Positions 46,262 through 53,849 of a DNA stretch of 64,000 bases are shown here, piece after piece. The stretch is from Vibrio hippocampi. GTDB taxonomy: Bacteria; Pseudomonadota; Gammaproteobacteria; Enterobacterales; Vibrionaceae. The stretch is from assembly GCF_921292975.1 (NCBI RefSeq), contig NZ_CAKLCM010000002.1:868001-932000 (forward strand), given 5' to 3'. The translations under genes were made by a program, and so were the position numbers. Numbering within the stretch: position 1 is the first letter of the stretch; every line of letters starts with the position of its first letter. The notes beneath the pieces are model-generated. The model did not search any database, was not told the origin of the DNA, and saw only the letters and a program-made list of their open reading frames with translations.

Positions 46262-47662
46262 ATGACAGCAAGATACCGTTGGCAACAGGGTGATAAAGTT
46301 TATCTATTTCATTCACTCACTGAGTTAATGGCGAAAGCTACACCAGAGCGCTCAGGCGATGCACTAGCCGGCGTTTGTGCCGCAAATGCAGAAGAACGAG
46401 TCATTGCGCAAATGACGCTAGCGGACCTGCCTTTAACCACATTTCTTAACGAAGTGGTGATTCCTTACGAGTCGGATGAAATCACCCGGCTAATTATCGA
46501 CACTCACGATAGCGATGCTTTTAAAACCGTTTCTCATATGACGGTGGGTGACTTTCGCAACTGGTTATTAAGTGAGGCGGCGAATGAACAGACCTTGAGT
46601 CAATTGTCCCGTGGGCTAACTCCGGAAATGGTGGCTGCGGTCAGTAAAATTATGCGTAACCAAGACCTGATTATGGTGGCGCAAAAGTGCCGAGTTATCA
46701 CCCAGTTTCGCAACACTATAGGTTTAGAGAAACGCTTTTCAACCCGATTACAGCCAAATCATCCCACAGATTCGATTGATGGCATTGCAGCGACCATTTT
46801 TGATGGTCTTATGTATGGGAATGGCGATGCGGTCATTGGAATCAATCCAGCAACCGACAATGTTCCGCAAACTATTAAGCTGCTTTCTATGCTCGACGAA
46901 GTGATTCAGCACTATCAAATACCGACCCAATCTTGTGTACTCACTCATGTCACGAATACGATTGAAGCCATAGAAAAAGGCGCGCCTGTTGATTTGGTGT
47001 TTCAATCCGTTGGAGGGACACAAGGCACCAATGACACCTTTGGTGTCAATTTAAACATTTTGCAAGAAGCTCAAGACGCGGCACTGTCTCTTCAGCGAGG
47101 AACGGTCGGCAACAACCTGATGTATTTCGAGACCGGGCAGGGCACGGCGCTCTCTTCAGACGCTTATTTTGGTGTTGACCAGCAAACCTGTGAGGCGAGA
47201 GCCTATGCCGTAGCGAGACAGTTTGATCCTTTATTAGTGAATACGGTGGTTGGCTTTATTGGTCCCGAATATCTGTTTGATGGCAAACAAATTATTCGCG
47301 CCGGGTTGGAGGATCATTTTTGTGGCAAGCTGCTCGGCTTGCCGATGGGCTGTGATATTTGCTATACCAACCACGCTTATGCCGACCAGAACGACATGGA
47401 TAATCTGCTTACTCTGTTAGGCGTTGCGGGATGTTCGTTTATTATGGGGATCCCGGGTTCGGATGACATTATGCTCAATTACCAAACCACATCTTTCCAC
47501 GATGCACTCTACGCTCGTAAAGTGTTGGGATTGAAACCGGCTCCCGAATTTGAACGTTGGCTTTCTGAGATGGGAATTTTTCAAGACGTCGATCAAGTCA
47601 AACTGAGTCCAACGCTTGCAAAGCCGTTTAGTCACAGTTTGTCTCTTATGGCGGGAGAATAA
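46262..47662 (+). CDS. eutB: Ethanolamine ammonia-lyase large subunit
   Basis: I prefer ATG at 46262 (AAGGA 6-10 bp upstream) over an in-frame ATG at 46238; the product is 466 residues, close to the usual ~453. EutB with EutC converts ethanolamine to acetaldehyde and ammonia using adenosylcobalamin. Active-site landmarks are visible: RLQPN (Arg160 and Gln162 of the Salmonella enzyme), GINP (Asn193), YFETGQG (Glu287) and MGCD (Asp362). The ending EFERWLSEMGIF is also typical. No carboxysome-like shell gene, eutA reactivase or eutH permease is in the window; the adjacent TRAP system would replace EutH. Confidence 0.96.
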   Translation: MTARYRWQQGDKVYLFHSLTELMAKATPERSGDALAGVCAANAEERVIAQMTLADLPLTTFLNEVVIPYESDEITRLIIDTHDSDAFKTVSHMTVGDFRNWLLSEAANEQTLSQLSRGLTPEMVAAVSKIMRNQDLIMVAQKCRVITQFRNTIGLEKRFSTRLQPNHPTDSIDGIAATIFDGLMYGNGDAVIGINPATDNVPQTIKLLSMLDEVIQHYQIPTQSCVLTHVTNTIEAIEKGAPVDLVFQSVGGTQGTNDTFGVNLNILQEAQDAALSLQRGTVGNNLMYFETGQGTALSSDAYFGVDQQTCEARAYAVARQFDPLLVNTVVGFIGPEYLFDGKQIIRAGLEDHFCGKLLGLPMGCDICYTNHAYADQNDMDNLLTLLGVAGCSFIMGIPGSDDIMLNYQTTSFHDALYARKVLGLKPAPEFERWLSEMGIFQDVDQVKLSPTLAKPFSHSLSLMAGE

Positions 47663-47665
47663 TAC

Positions 47666-48568
47666 ATGGGGAAGCAGCCCAATAACGAGCGACAAAGTGA
47701 TCAGTTAGAGAACAACCATCGCTCAGATGAATTGGTAATAGAGAGTCCTTGGCAACAGCTTAAGTCGTTAACCTCGGCTCGTATCGCTTTAGGACGGGCT
47801 GGAAACAGTATTCCAACCCACGAGTCACTGAGCTTTCAATTAGACCACGCTAAGGCGATTGACGCCGTGCATACCGCTTTAGATATTCCGCTACTTTTGG
47901 AACAGTATCACCAGTCGCCAACGTTAACTGGAATCCCAAACAGCCAACCATTTGTTGTCAATAGTAAAGCGAATGATCGGATGCTCTATTTACAGCGCCC
48001 CGATCTGGGACGTCAAATCGCAGACGAAGATATTGAAGCTTTAACCAATTTCCAAGCCAAAACGGGGCTTGTTTATGATTTAGCGATAGTGATTGCCGAT
48101 GGTCTTTCTTCATCCGCAATTCAAAAGCACGCGATGCCAGTGTTAGAGCAATTGCTAGTGCGACTGGACAATGATGAAACTTATGATTGGTCGATAGCGC
48201 CGCTAACGCTGGCAACCCAAGCACGAGTGGCGTCTGGCGATGACATTGGCGAGGCACTTAAAGCGAAAGTCACATTAATTTTTATTGGCGAAAGACCCGG
48301 TTTAACCTCTCCCGATAGTATGGGAATTTACCTGACCTGGGATCCCAAAAGAGGGTGTAAGGATTCTCAGCGCAACTGCATCTCAAATATTCGCCCAGAA
48401 GGCTTTGGCTACTCAGAGGCGGCGGATAAAGCCTACTACCTGCTTAGTGAGTCGTTAAAACTTCAGCTTTCTGGCGTTGGACTTAAAGACCGTTCTGAGA
48501 CAGAACCTGCTTTGGATACCGTCGATAACGGTGAAACGCAGAGCTTTTTGGTCGTCAAAAACGATTAA
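47666..48568 (+). CDS. eutC: Ethanolamine ammonia-lyase small subunit
   Basis: The 300-residue protein matches EutC: a variable charged N-terminus (to ~35), then TSARIALGRAGNSIPT (~41-56), LVYDLAIVIADGLSSSAIQ, FIGERPGLTSPDSMGIYLTW and CKDSQRNCISNIRPEG. These residues form the cobalamin-binding face that completes the EutB active site. It begins 3 bp after the eutB stop with GGGAG inside the end of eutB, so expression is coupled. The C-terminal ~30 residues after SGVGLKDR are longer than in enterobacterial EutC. Confidence 0.96.
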   Translation: MGKQPNNERQSDQLENNHRSDELVIESPWQQLKSLTSARIALGRAGNSIPTHESLSFQLDHAKAIDAVHTALDIPLLLEQYHQSPTLTGIPNSQPFVVNSKANDRMLYLQRPDLGRQIADEDIEALTNFQAKTGLVYDLAIVIADGLSSSAIQKHAMPVLEQLLVRLDNDETYDWSIAPLTLATQARVASGDDIGEALKAKVTLIFIGERPGLTSPDSMGIYLTWDPKRGCKDSQRNCISNIRPEGFGYSEAADKAYYLLSESLKLQLSGVGLKDRSETEPALDTVDNGETQSFLVVKND

Positions 48569-48580
48569 ACACATTGTGAG

Positions 48581-48619
48581 CTTTGGTTGTTTAAGTTATG
48601 CGACTTAGTCGCACCAAAG
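48581..48619 (+). other. Hairpin after eutC, possible weak terminator
   Basis: Outer arms CTTTGGT/ACCAAAG and inner arms GCGAC/GTCGC (loop TTA) can form a bulged hairpin 13 bp after the eutC stop. There is no T-tract, so termination would need Rho. It marks the probable end of the TRAP-eut transcript. Confidence 0.4.
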
Positions 48620-48769
48620 TGATCCTTTGATACCCAAATTAGGGCATTTTCCCTCCTTTCTCATGATCTATTTTCCGTCAAAATTTACCTAGTGTGCAGG
48701 TGGTACATAAATTTAAGTCGTGGTTGTGCTTATGGCTCAATTACTGCTTATTTCTGTGTCTGAATAGAT

Positions 48770-48785
48770 TTGGCACACGAGTTGT
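48770..48785 (+). promoter_or_regulatory. Candidate sigma-54 promoter upstream of codB
   Basis: The sequence TTGGCACACGAGTTGT matches the -24/-12 consensus (TGGCAC, five bases, TTGC) except that the last C is T. It ends 40 bp before the codB start. Sigma-54 control would fit a nitrogen-scavenging operon. The rest of the 257-bp spacer contains an AT-rich region but no clear NtrC site. Confidence 0.45.
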
Positions 48786-48825
48786 AACCTCACACCTAGG
48801 TTTATAAATTTAAGGATGAATAGCT

Positions 48826-50082
48826 ATGAGTCAAACTAGTGATTTCCCACTGAGCGCAGTGCCGAATGACCAGCGCAAAGGATTGTGGTCGATGATGTCG
48901 GTCCTATTGGGTTTTACCTTTTTTACATCAACGATGTGGGCGGGTGGTACGCTTGGTAGTGCTTTTACGTTTTATGAGATGTTAGGCATTATCTTTGTTG
49001 GTAATTTGCTACTTGGCGCCTATTCGGCTGGTCTTGCGTACGTTGCGTCAAAAACAGGTCTTAATACGGTTTTACTGGGTCGTTACAGTTTTGGTACTTA
49101 CGGCAGTAAATTGTCTGATTTTATCTTAGGGTTTACTCAAATAGGTTGGTATGCCTGGGGTACAGCGACGATTGCCTTGATACTTGTCAAACTCCTTGAT
49201 CTGCCAGAGTCATGGGCCGTTCCCTTGATGGTGGTGTTTGGGTTTAGTTTTTGTATTACGGCATCCATTGGCTATAAGGCGCTAGAATTACTCTCAAAGT
49301 ATTCCGTACCTGCCATGCTTTTCTTTATCGGATTGAGCTTTTATAAAGGACTCGTCGATGTCGGTGGCTTATCACAACTTGTGGCAATAGAACCAACAGA
49401 GTCTATGCCGGTGGCGGCAGCAATCACTATGGTATTTGGCACGTTTGTCAGTGGCGGTACTCAAGCAACCAACTGGAGTCGCTTTGCAAGCAGTGGCAAA
49501 ATCGCGGTATTCACCACACTTGCTGCCTTTTTTATCGGCAATGGGTTGATGGTGTTTGTTGGCGCATTTGGTGCCTCCATTTATCAACAGGCAGATATCG
49601 TTGATGTGCTGGTGTCTCAGGGTTTTATGCTCGCTGCGGTATTGATGCTCTTCACCAATATTTGGACTACTCAAGATAACACCATTTATAACTTTGCCGC
49701 CGCGGGTTGTAACCTATTGCGAACGGATAAGCGTCGCTTAGTTACGTGGGTTGGTGCTGGGTTAGGTACTGTGATGGCCATTGCGGGTATGTATAACATG
49801 CTGATCCCATTCTTGATTTTGCTCGGTACTTTTATCCCACCGATTGGCGCCATCATAATGACAGAGTACTTTGTAAGATATCGTGGCAGTATGCCGAGTC
49901 TTGACCAAGTTGAGCTACCAAAATACAACAAGATAGGTATTGTCGCCTATGTTATTGGTTCGGCTTGCGCTTATATGTCTCCGTGGGTAGCACCACTCGT
50001 CGGGATTGTGGTTTCTAGCCTTACGTATAGCTATTTACTTTTCGTCGCTTCGGCAAAGTCAGAAAGGCTAGAGGCTGCTTAA
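48826..50082 (+). CDS. codB: Cytosine permease (NCS1 family)
   Basis: The 418-residue protein resembles E. coli CodB in length and start (FPLSAVPNDQRKGLWSMMSV) and has about 12 membrane helices. NCS1 features include MWAGGTLGSAFTFYEM (~35-50), FILGFTQIGWYAWGTATIAL (~99-118) and WTTQDNTIYNFAAAGCNLL (~281-299). It imports cytosine by proton or sodium symport. One base separates its stop from the PucR gene start, and codA follows, so uptake, regulation and deamination are in one operon. Confidence 0.93.
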   Translation: MSQTSDFPLSAVPNDQRKGLWSMMSVLLGFTFFTSTMWAGGTLGSAFTFYEMLGIIFVGNLLLGAYSAGLAYVASKTGLNTVLLGRYSFGTYGSKLSDFILGFTQIGWYAWGTATIALILVKLLDLPESWAVPLMVVFGFSFCITASIGYKALELLSKYSVPAMLFFIGLSFYKGLVDVGGLSQLVAIEPTESMPVAAAITMVFGTFVSGGTQATNWSRFASSGKIAVFTTLAAFFIGNGLMVFVGAFGASIYQQADIVDVLVSQGFMLAAVLMLFTNIWTTQDNTIYNFAAAGCNLLRTDKRRLVTWVGAGLGTVMAIAGMYNMLIPFLILLGTFIPPIGAIIMTEYFVRYRGSMPSLDQVELPKYNKIGIVAYVIGSACAYMSPWVAPLVGIVVSSLTYSYLLFVASAKSERLEAA

Positions 50083-50083
50083 T

Positions 50084-51229
50084 ATGATAAAAATCGATTC
50101 TTTAGCCCAACTACAGGGTCTTGATGCATTGAATCGAATTGCGGGTCATCAGGGTAAGGATAATGTTATCCGCTGGCCTTATATCGCAGAAAACTTAGAT
50201 ATTGAGCCTTGGACCAAAGGCGGTGAGTTGGTCTTTGTCACGGGCTTAAACTGGGACTGGTTAGAAGCTGATTTTATTGAGCTTCTTAACCGAGGCTTAA
50301 AATGTTCGATCAGTGGCTTGGTGATCTTAACGGGCTCTCCGTATATTTCATCGATATCAGCTAAAGTAAAACAACATGCTGATGCTTTAGGCATTCCTCT
50401 GATCGAACAGCCATATTCTTTACCTATGGTCACCGTTACTGAATTAATCTCCAACGCCATTATTATGGATGACTTGGAACATAAGTCGATTAAATGGTTT
50501 ATCCAATACTTAGCGGATTGTCCAAGGGTGTCAGAGGTTGATATGGAGAAAGCAACCGAGTTGGGTTTGTGTTTAAACCAACCGTATTCAGTGGCGTTTT
50601 TGCGATTACAAAACCAACAGCCTCAGCAATCGGTAAAAGTACATTATCTTATTGAACAGTTTATTCAGGGGCAGCATTCCCCTTTTCCGTTGGTTGAATA
50701 TCAACATGGTTGGCTAGCGATACTGCCTCTTGCTAATCAGCGAGGTTCTGAAATTGCGCAATGGCGTGATTTAATCACCGAACTTAAGGTACAACAAGTC
50801 ATCGCTAAGGTTGGGGTGTGTAGTCTATCCAATTTGATGGAATTTCCCCACGCGGTGCGCAAAGCCAAGCAGAGCATAGACTTTGCTCAAAGTGATGGCG
50901 TGATGCATTACGATGAATTAGGTATCGCTCAGCTATTTACTCAAGTTGAAGATAAACAAGTACTTGACCACTTTTGCCAACAGCAGTTGGGAGAGGTGTT
51001 TAGGTTAAATGAAGATGAGCAGATAGAAATGTTGCAGCAGACAGTGCTGTGCTATTTCGACAATCTTTGTTCGCTCCGGCAAACCGCCAGCGAACTTGAA
51101 ATTCATAGAAATACACTGACAAAACGCTTAGATAAATTTGAAGCGTTAACAGGAAAAGATCTTAGCAATGCGCATCAAAGACTGAGTATTCAAGTTGCAC
51201 TGGTGGCACAAAGATTTTTCAATAATTAG
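50084..51229 (+). CDS. PucR-family transcriptional regulator
   Basis: The 381-residue protein has the PucR layout: an N-terminal PucR domain (residues 1-~125, including TKGGELVFVTGLNWDW), a central GGDEF-like region without a GGDEF motif, and a C-terminal helix-turn-helix of the HTH_30 type (LRQTASELEIHRNTLTKRLD, ~332-351). PucR-type proteins usually activate purine, allantoin or pyrimidine use genes. Its place between codB and codA, 1 bp after codB, suggests that it controls this operon and responds to cytosine or nitrogen status. E. coli codBA has no such internal regulator. Confidence 0.87.
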   Translation: MIKIDSLAQLQGLDALNRIAGHQGKDNVIRWPYIAENLDIEPWTKGGELVFVTGLNWDWLEADFIELLNRGLKCSISGLVILTGSPYISSISAKVKQHADALGIPLIEQPYSLPMVTVTELISNAIIMDDLEHKSIKWFIQYLADCPRVSEVDMEKATELGLCLNQPYSVAFLRLQNQQPQQSVKVHYLIEQFIQGQHSPFPLVEYQHGWLAILPLANQRGSEIAQWRDLITELKVQQVIAKVGVCSLSNLMEFPHAVRKAKQSIDFAQSDGVMHYDELGIAQLFTQVEDKQVLDHFCQQQLGEVFRLNEDEQIEMLQQTVLCYFDNLCSLRQTASELEIHRNTLTKRLDKFEALTGKDLSNAHQRLSIQVALVAQRFFNN

Positions 51230-51251
51230 AACATCACAAGGAGAGCTTAAG

Positions 51252-52511
51252 ATGCGAGTTGTAAACGCTAGACTTCGTGGCGAGGAGGGCTATTACACCA
51301 TTGAGTGTCGTGATGGTCTGTTTTCAAACATCAGCAAGCAAGATGATTATTATCATGGTGGAGATAGTGACATTGATGCCACAGGCAATTTGGTCTGTTC
51401 CCCCTTTGTTGAACCTCATATTCATCTTGATGCGGCAATGACAGCAGGCGAACCTAATTGGAATATGAGCGGGACACTGTTTGAAGGGATTGAGCGTTGG
51501 GCCGAGCGAAAGCCGATGTTAACGAATGATGACGTTCAACACCGTGTGATCAAGACGGTCCAAATGTTGGTAGAAAATGGTATCCAATATGTGCGTACCC
51601 ATGTGGATATTACCGATCCGGATTTAACGGCATTAAAAGCGATGATTGAGTTGCGAGATTCTGTCCTCGCACCCTACATAGAGTTGCAAATCGTTGCGTT
51701 TCCTCAAGAGGGCATTTTATCCTTTCCGAATGGTAAAGCTCTGCTAGAGCAAGCCATGGAGATGGGGGCTGACGTTATTGGTGGCATTCCTCACTTTGAG
51801 TACACTAGAGAATATGGTGTTGATTCGTTGAACTTCATTATCGATCTAGCGGAGAAATATCATAAGTTGGTCGATGTACATTGTGATGAAATAGATGATG
51901 GTGCCTCACGTTTTTTAGAGACACTGGCAACTCGAGCGTTAGAAAAGGGCATAGGTGAACGTGTGACGGCAAGTCATACCACCGCCATGGCTTCTTATAA
52001 CAACGCTTATTGCTATAAACTTTTTCGCTTACTAAAACGCTCAAAGATCAATTTTATTTCCTGCCCAACAGAGAGTATTCACTTGCAAGGGCGCTTTGAT
52101 TCCTATCCAAAAATTCGAGGCATTACTCGAGTAAAAGAGATCCGTGATGCAGGGATGAACATCTGTTTTGCTCAAGACTCTATTCAAGATCCATGGTATT
52201 CGTTAGGTAATGGTAAACTGCTGCGTGTTCTGGATAGCGGGCTTCATTGTTGTCACATGATGGGCTACGAGGACCTACAAGACGCCTTGGATTTGATTAC
52301 TGACAATGGCGCTAAAGCGCTTCATATTGAAAGTGAATACGGAATAGAGTGTGGAAAACCTGCCAACTTTATCATTTTACAAGGTGGTAATGATGTTGAG
52401 GTGATTCAAAAGCAGGGTGAGGTGCTGTGGTCAGTACGAAAGGGAGAAGTGTTAATCGAAAGGAAACCGGCTGAACTGCGTGAGTGTATAGATATCATCA
52501 CAGGTAAATAA
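51252..52511 (+). CDS. codA: Cytosine deaminase (amidohydrolase), active-site variant
   Basis: I take the ATG at 51252, preceded by AAGGAGA; longer frames would overlap the regulator. The 419-residue protein closely follows E. coli CodA: metal ligands in EPHIHLD, substrate Gln in LQIVAFPQEGIL, the catalytic Glu in HCDEIDD, and His in SHTTAM. The region corresponding to CodA GHDDVFDPW (Asp313/Asp314) reads AQDSIQDPW, so the metal-binding Asp is kept (Asp309) but the neighbour Asp314 is Ser310. It should hydrolyse cytosine to uracil and ammonia; related amine-bearing bases such as isoguanine are possible. A perfect terminator follows the gene. Confidence 0.9.
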   Translation: MRVVNARLRGEEGYYTIECRDGLFSNISKQDDYYHGGDSDIDATGNLVCSPFVEPHIHLDAAMTAGEPNWNMSGTLFEGIERWAERKPMLTNDDVQHRVIKTVQMLVENGIQYVRTHVDITDPDLTALKAMIELRDSVLAPYIELQIVAFPQEGILSFPNGKALLEQAMEMGADVIGGIPHFEYTREYGVDSLNFIIDLAEKYHKLVDVHCDEIDDGASRFLETLATRALEKGIGERVTASHTTAMASYNNAYCYKLFRLLKRSKINFISCPTESIHLQGRFDSYPKIRGITRVKEIRDAGMNICFAQDSIQDPWYSLGNGKLLRVLDSGLHCCHMMGYEDLQDALDLITDNGAKALHIESEYGIECGKPANFIILQGGNDVEVIQKQGEVLWSVRKGEVLIERKPAELRECIDIITGK

Positions 52512-52542
52512 GCAGTCCCATTACCAAAACAGTTTTATTATA

Positions 52543-52581
52543 AAAATACCCCATAGTGAACCTTTCACTATGGGGTATTTT
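52543..52581. terminator. Bidirectional rho-independent terminator after codA
   Basis: A perfect 18-bp inverted repeat (52543-52560 and 52564-52581) with a 3-base loop has T-runs on the + strand side and A-runs on the other. It separates codA from the convergent small membrane protein gene. Confidence 0.92.
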
Positions 52582-52621
52582 GCGAATTATTGCAGTTAGT
52601 TTAAAGCGATTACTAATAAGC

Positions 52622-53164
52622 TTAGAATGCGAAGCGCGCAGTAAACATGAGCTGCTCGTCATAGATGTGGTTGAAGCGAGCTTCTACACCAAGAGAGAAT
52701 AGCTCTGTTGAGTGGAAACGACCGTAAACACTTCCCATCCACTGGTCAAGATCGCCAACGCTCAAATAACCCGTTTCACCGCCTACTTCAAACTGTGGAC
52801 CTAACCACTGGCGAATACCAATGTTCACTTCCATACCAGTATCGGTTTTATGGTGGTTACCATTGTCAGTGATGTGCGCAAGCATTTCACCGGTGATATC
52901 TGCCCAGTTGTTTATTGGAGCATGAAAGCCAAAACCACCAGTAAAATCGAAGTCACCTTCAAATTTTGAGTCTGCACTAGCGATGAAGTGCGCGTTCGGG
53001 TGAACGGATGTACTAAACGCAGCACCGAAAGTCAGAGGACTTGCGCCGATGCGAGCTTCAACATAGTCGTAGTTAAAGTTGCTCATGGTGACACGTTGGT
53101 CTTGGTTTGCAACTGCCTGTTGCGATGTCAAAACGATTAACGCCGCTAAAAGAGTTTTGCGCAT
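52622..53164 (-). CDS. Small outer membrane beta-barrel-like protein
   Basis: The 180-residue product has a signal peptide (MRKTLLAALIVLTSQQAVA, cut near residue 19) and a mature part of alternating hydrophobic/polar strands with many Gly and aromatic residues, ending in Phe (ARFAF) as expected for a BAM-assembled outer membrane barrel. The start NYDYVEARIGASPLTFGAAF resembles small OmpA/Ax21-like barrels of vibrios. It is probably an eight-strand barrel of unknown role. Convergent with codA across a shared terminator, it is transcribed alone. Confidence 0.78.
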   Translation of the reverse strand: MRKTLLAALIVLTSQQAVANQDQRVTMSNFNYDYVEARIGASPLTFGAAFSTSVHPNAHFIASADSKFEGDFDFTGGFGFHAPINNWADITGEMLAHITDNGNHHKTDTGMEVNIGIRQWLGPQFEVGGETGYLSVGDLDQWMGSVYGRFHSTELFSLGVEARFNHIYDEQLMFTARFAF

Positions 53165-53337
53165 AGTGTGTTTAAACCTTTTAATTTAAATGTATTCCTT
53201 TGGCTATAAGCGCCGAATACGGGGAGCTTATAGCAACAATAGTTGGTCAGTATCATAATCGAAAATCTTGTAATTTCACCAACAAAAAGTGTTGTAAATG
53301 GGGGAAATTTCCCAAATTTTTACACTTTTGGTGATTT

Positions 53338-53841
53338 TTAACCATCACCGAACTCAATTCGTTGTTTCGCCATCGCATTGAGAATCGCTTCGGTATCGAG
53401 AATTTGTGTCCAAGGGGCGAGGTCAGCATGGGTTTCAATCATATAGTTTGTTAGCTGTTGACGGACAACTTGGTAAAGCTCTGATTGATCCCACGGCTTG
53501 CTAATATAGTAGTCAAGGCAGGCATGATTGACGGCTTCAATCGTGTCTTGATGACTCGCTTGACCGGTGAGTAGGATCTTTTTGCTTGCTTGATACTTCG
53601 GGTTATCATGCAGTTCGATAAGGAAATCCACCCCATGTTGCTGTGGCATAATTTGATCACAGACCACGAGAGCCAGTTGCACCTCTTGCGACGTTTTCTC
53701 TTCGATGACTTGTCTGGCTTCCTCCGCCGATTCGGCGGCTTCAATGATGAAATAAGAGTCCAGTTCGGCTAAGTCATCGACAACAGAGTCCAGTACGACA
53801 CGTTCATCATCAATACATATAATCAGGTAGCTTGGCATCAT
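53338..53841 (-). CDS. Stand-alone response regulator receiver protein
   Basis: The 167-residue protein is one receiver domain (residues ~5-125) with all key residues: acidic pair in CIDDER, phospho-acceptor Asp62 in VVCDQIMP, Thr in LLTGQ, and Lys in YISKPW. A C-terminal helix (NYMIETHADL to the end) replaces an output domain. It starts 8 bp after the kinase gene stop, with AGGAGA upstream, so it is the partner of that kinase. It may act by protein contact or as a relay step. The receiver plus tail is homologous to the N-terminus of the kinase. Confidence 0.9.
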   Translation of the reverse strand: MMPSYLIICIDDERVVLDSVVDDLAELDSYFIIEAAESAEEARQVIEEKTSQEVQLALVVCDQIMPQQHGVDFLIELHDNPKYQASKKILLTGQASHQDTIEAVNHACLDYYISKPWDQSELYQVVRQQLTNYMIETHADLAPWTQILDTEAILNAMAKQRIEFGDG

Positions 53842-53849
53842 GACTCTCC

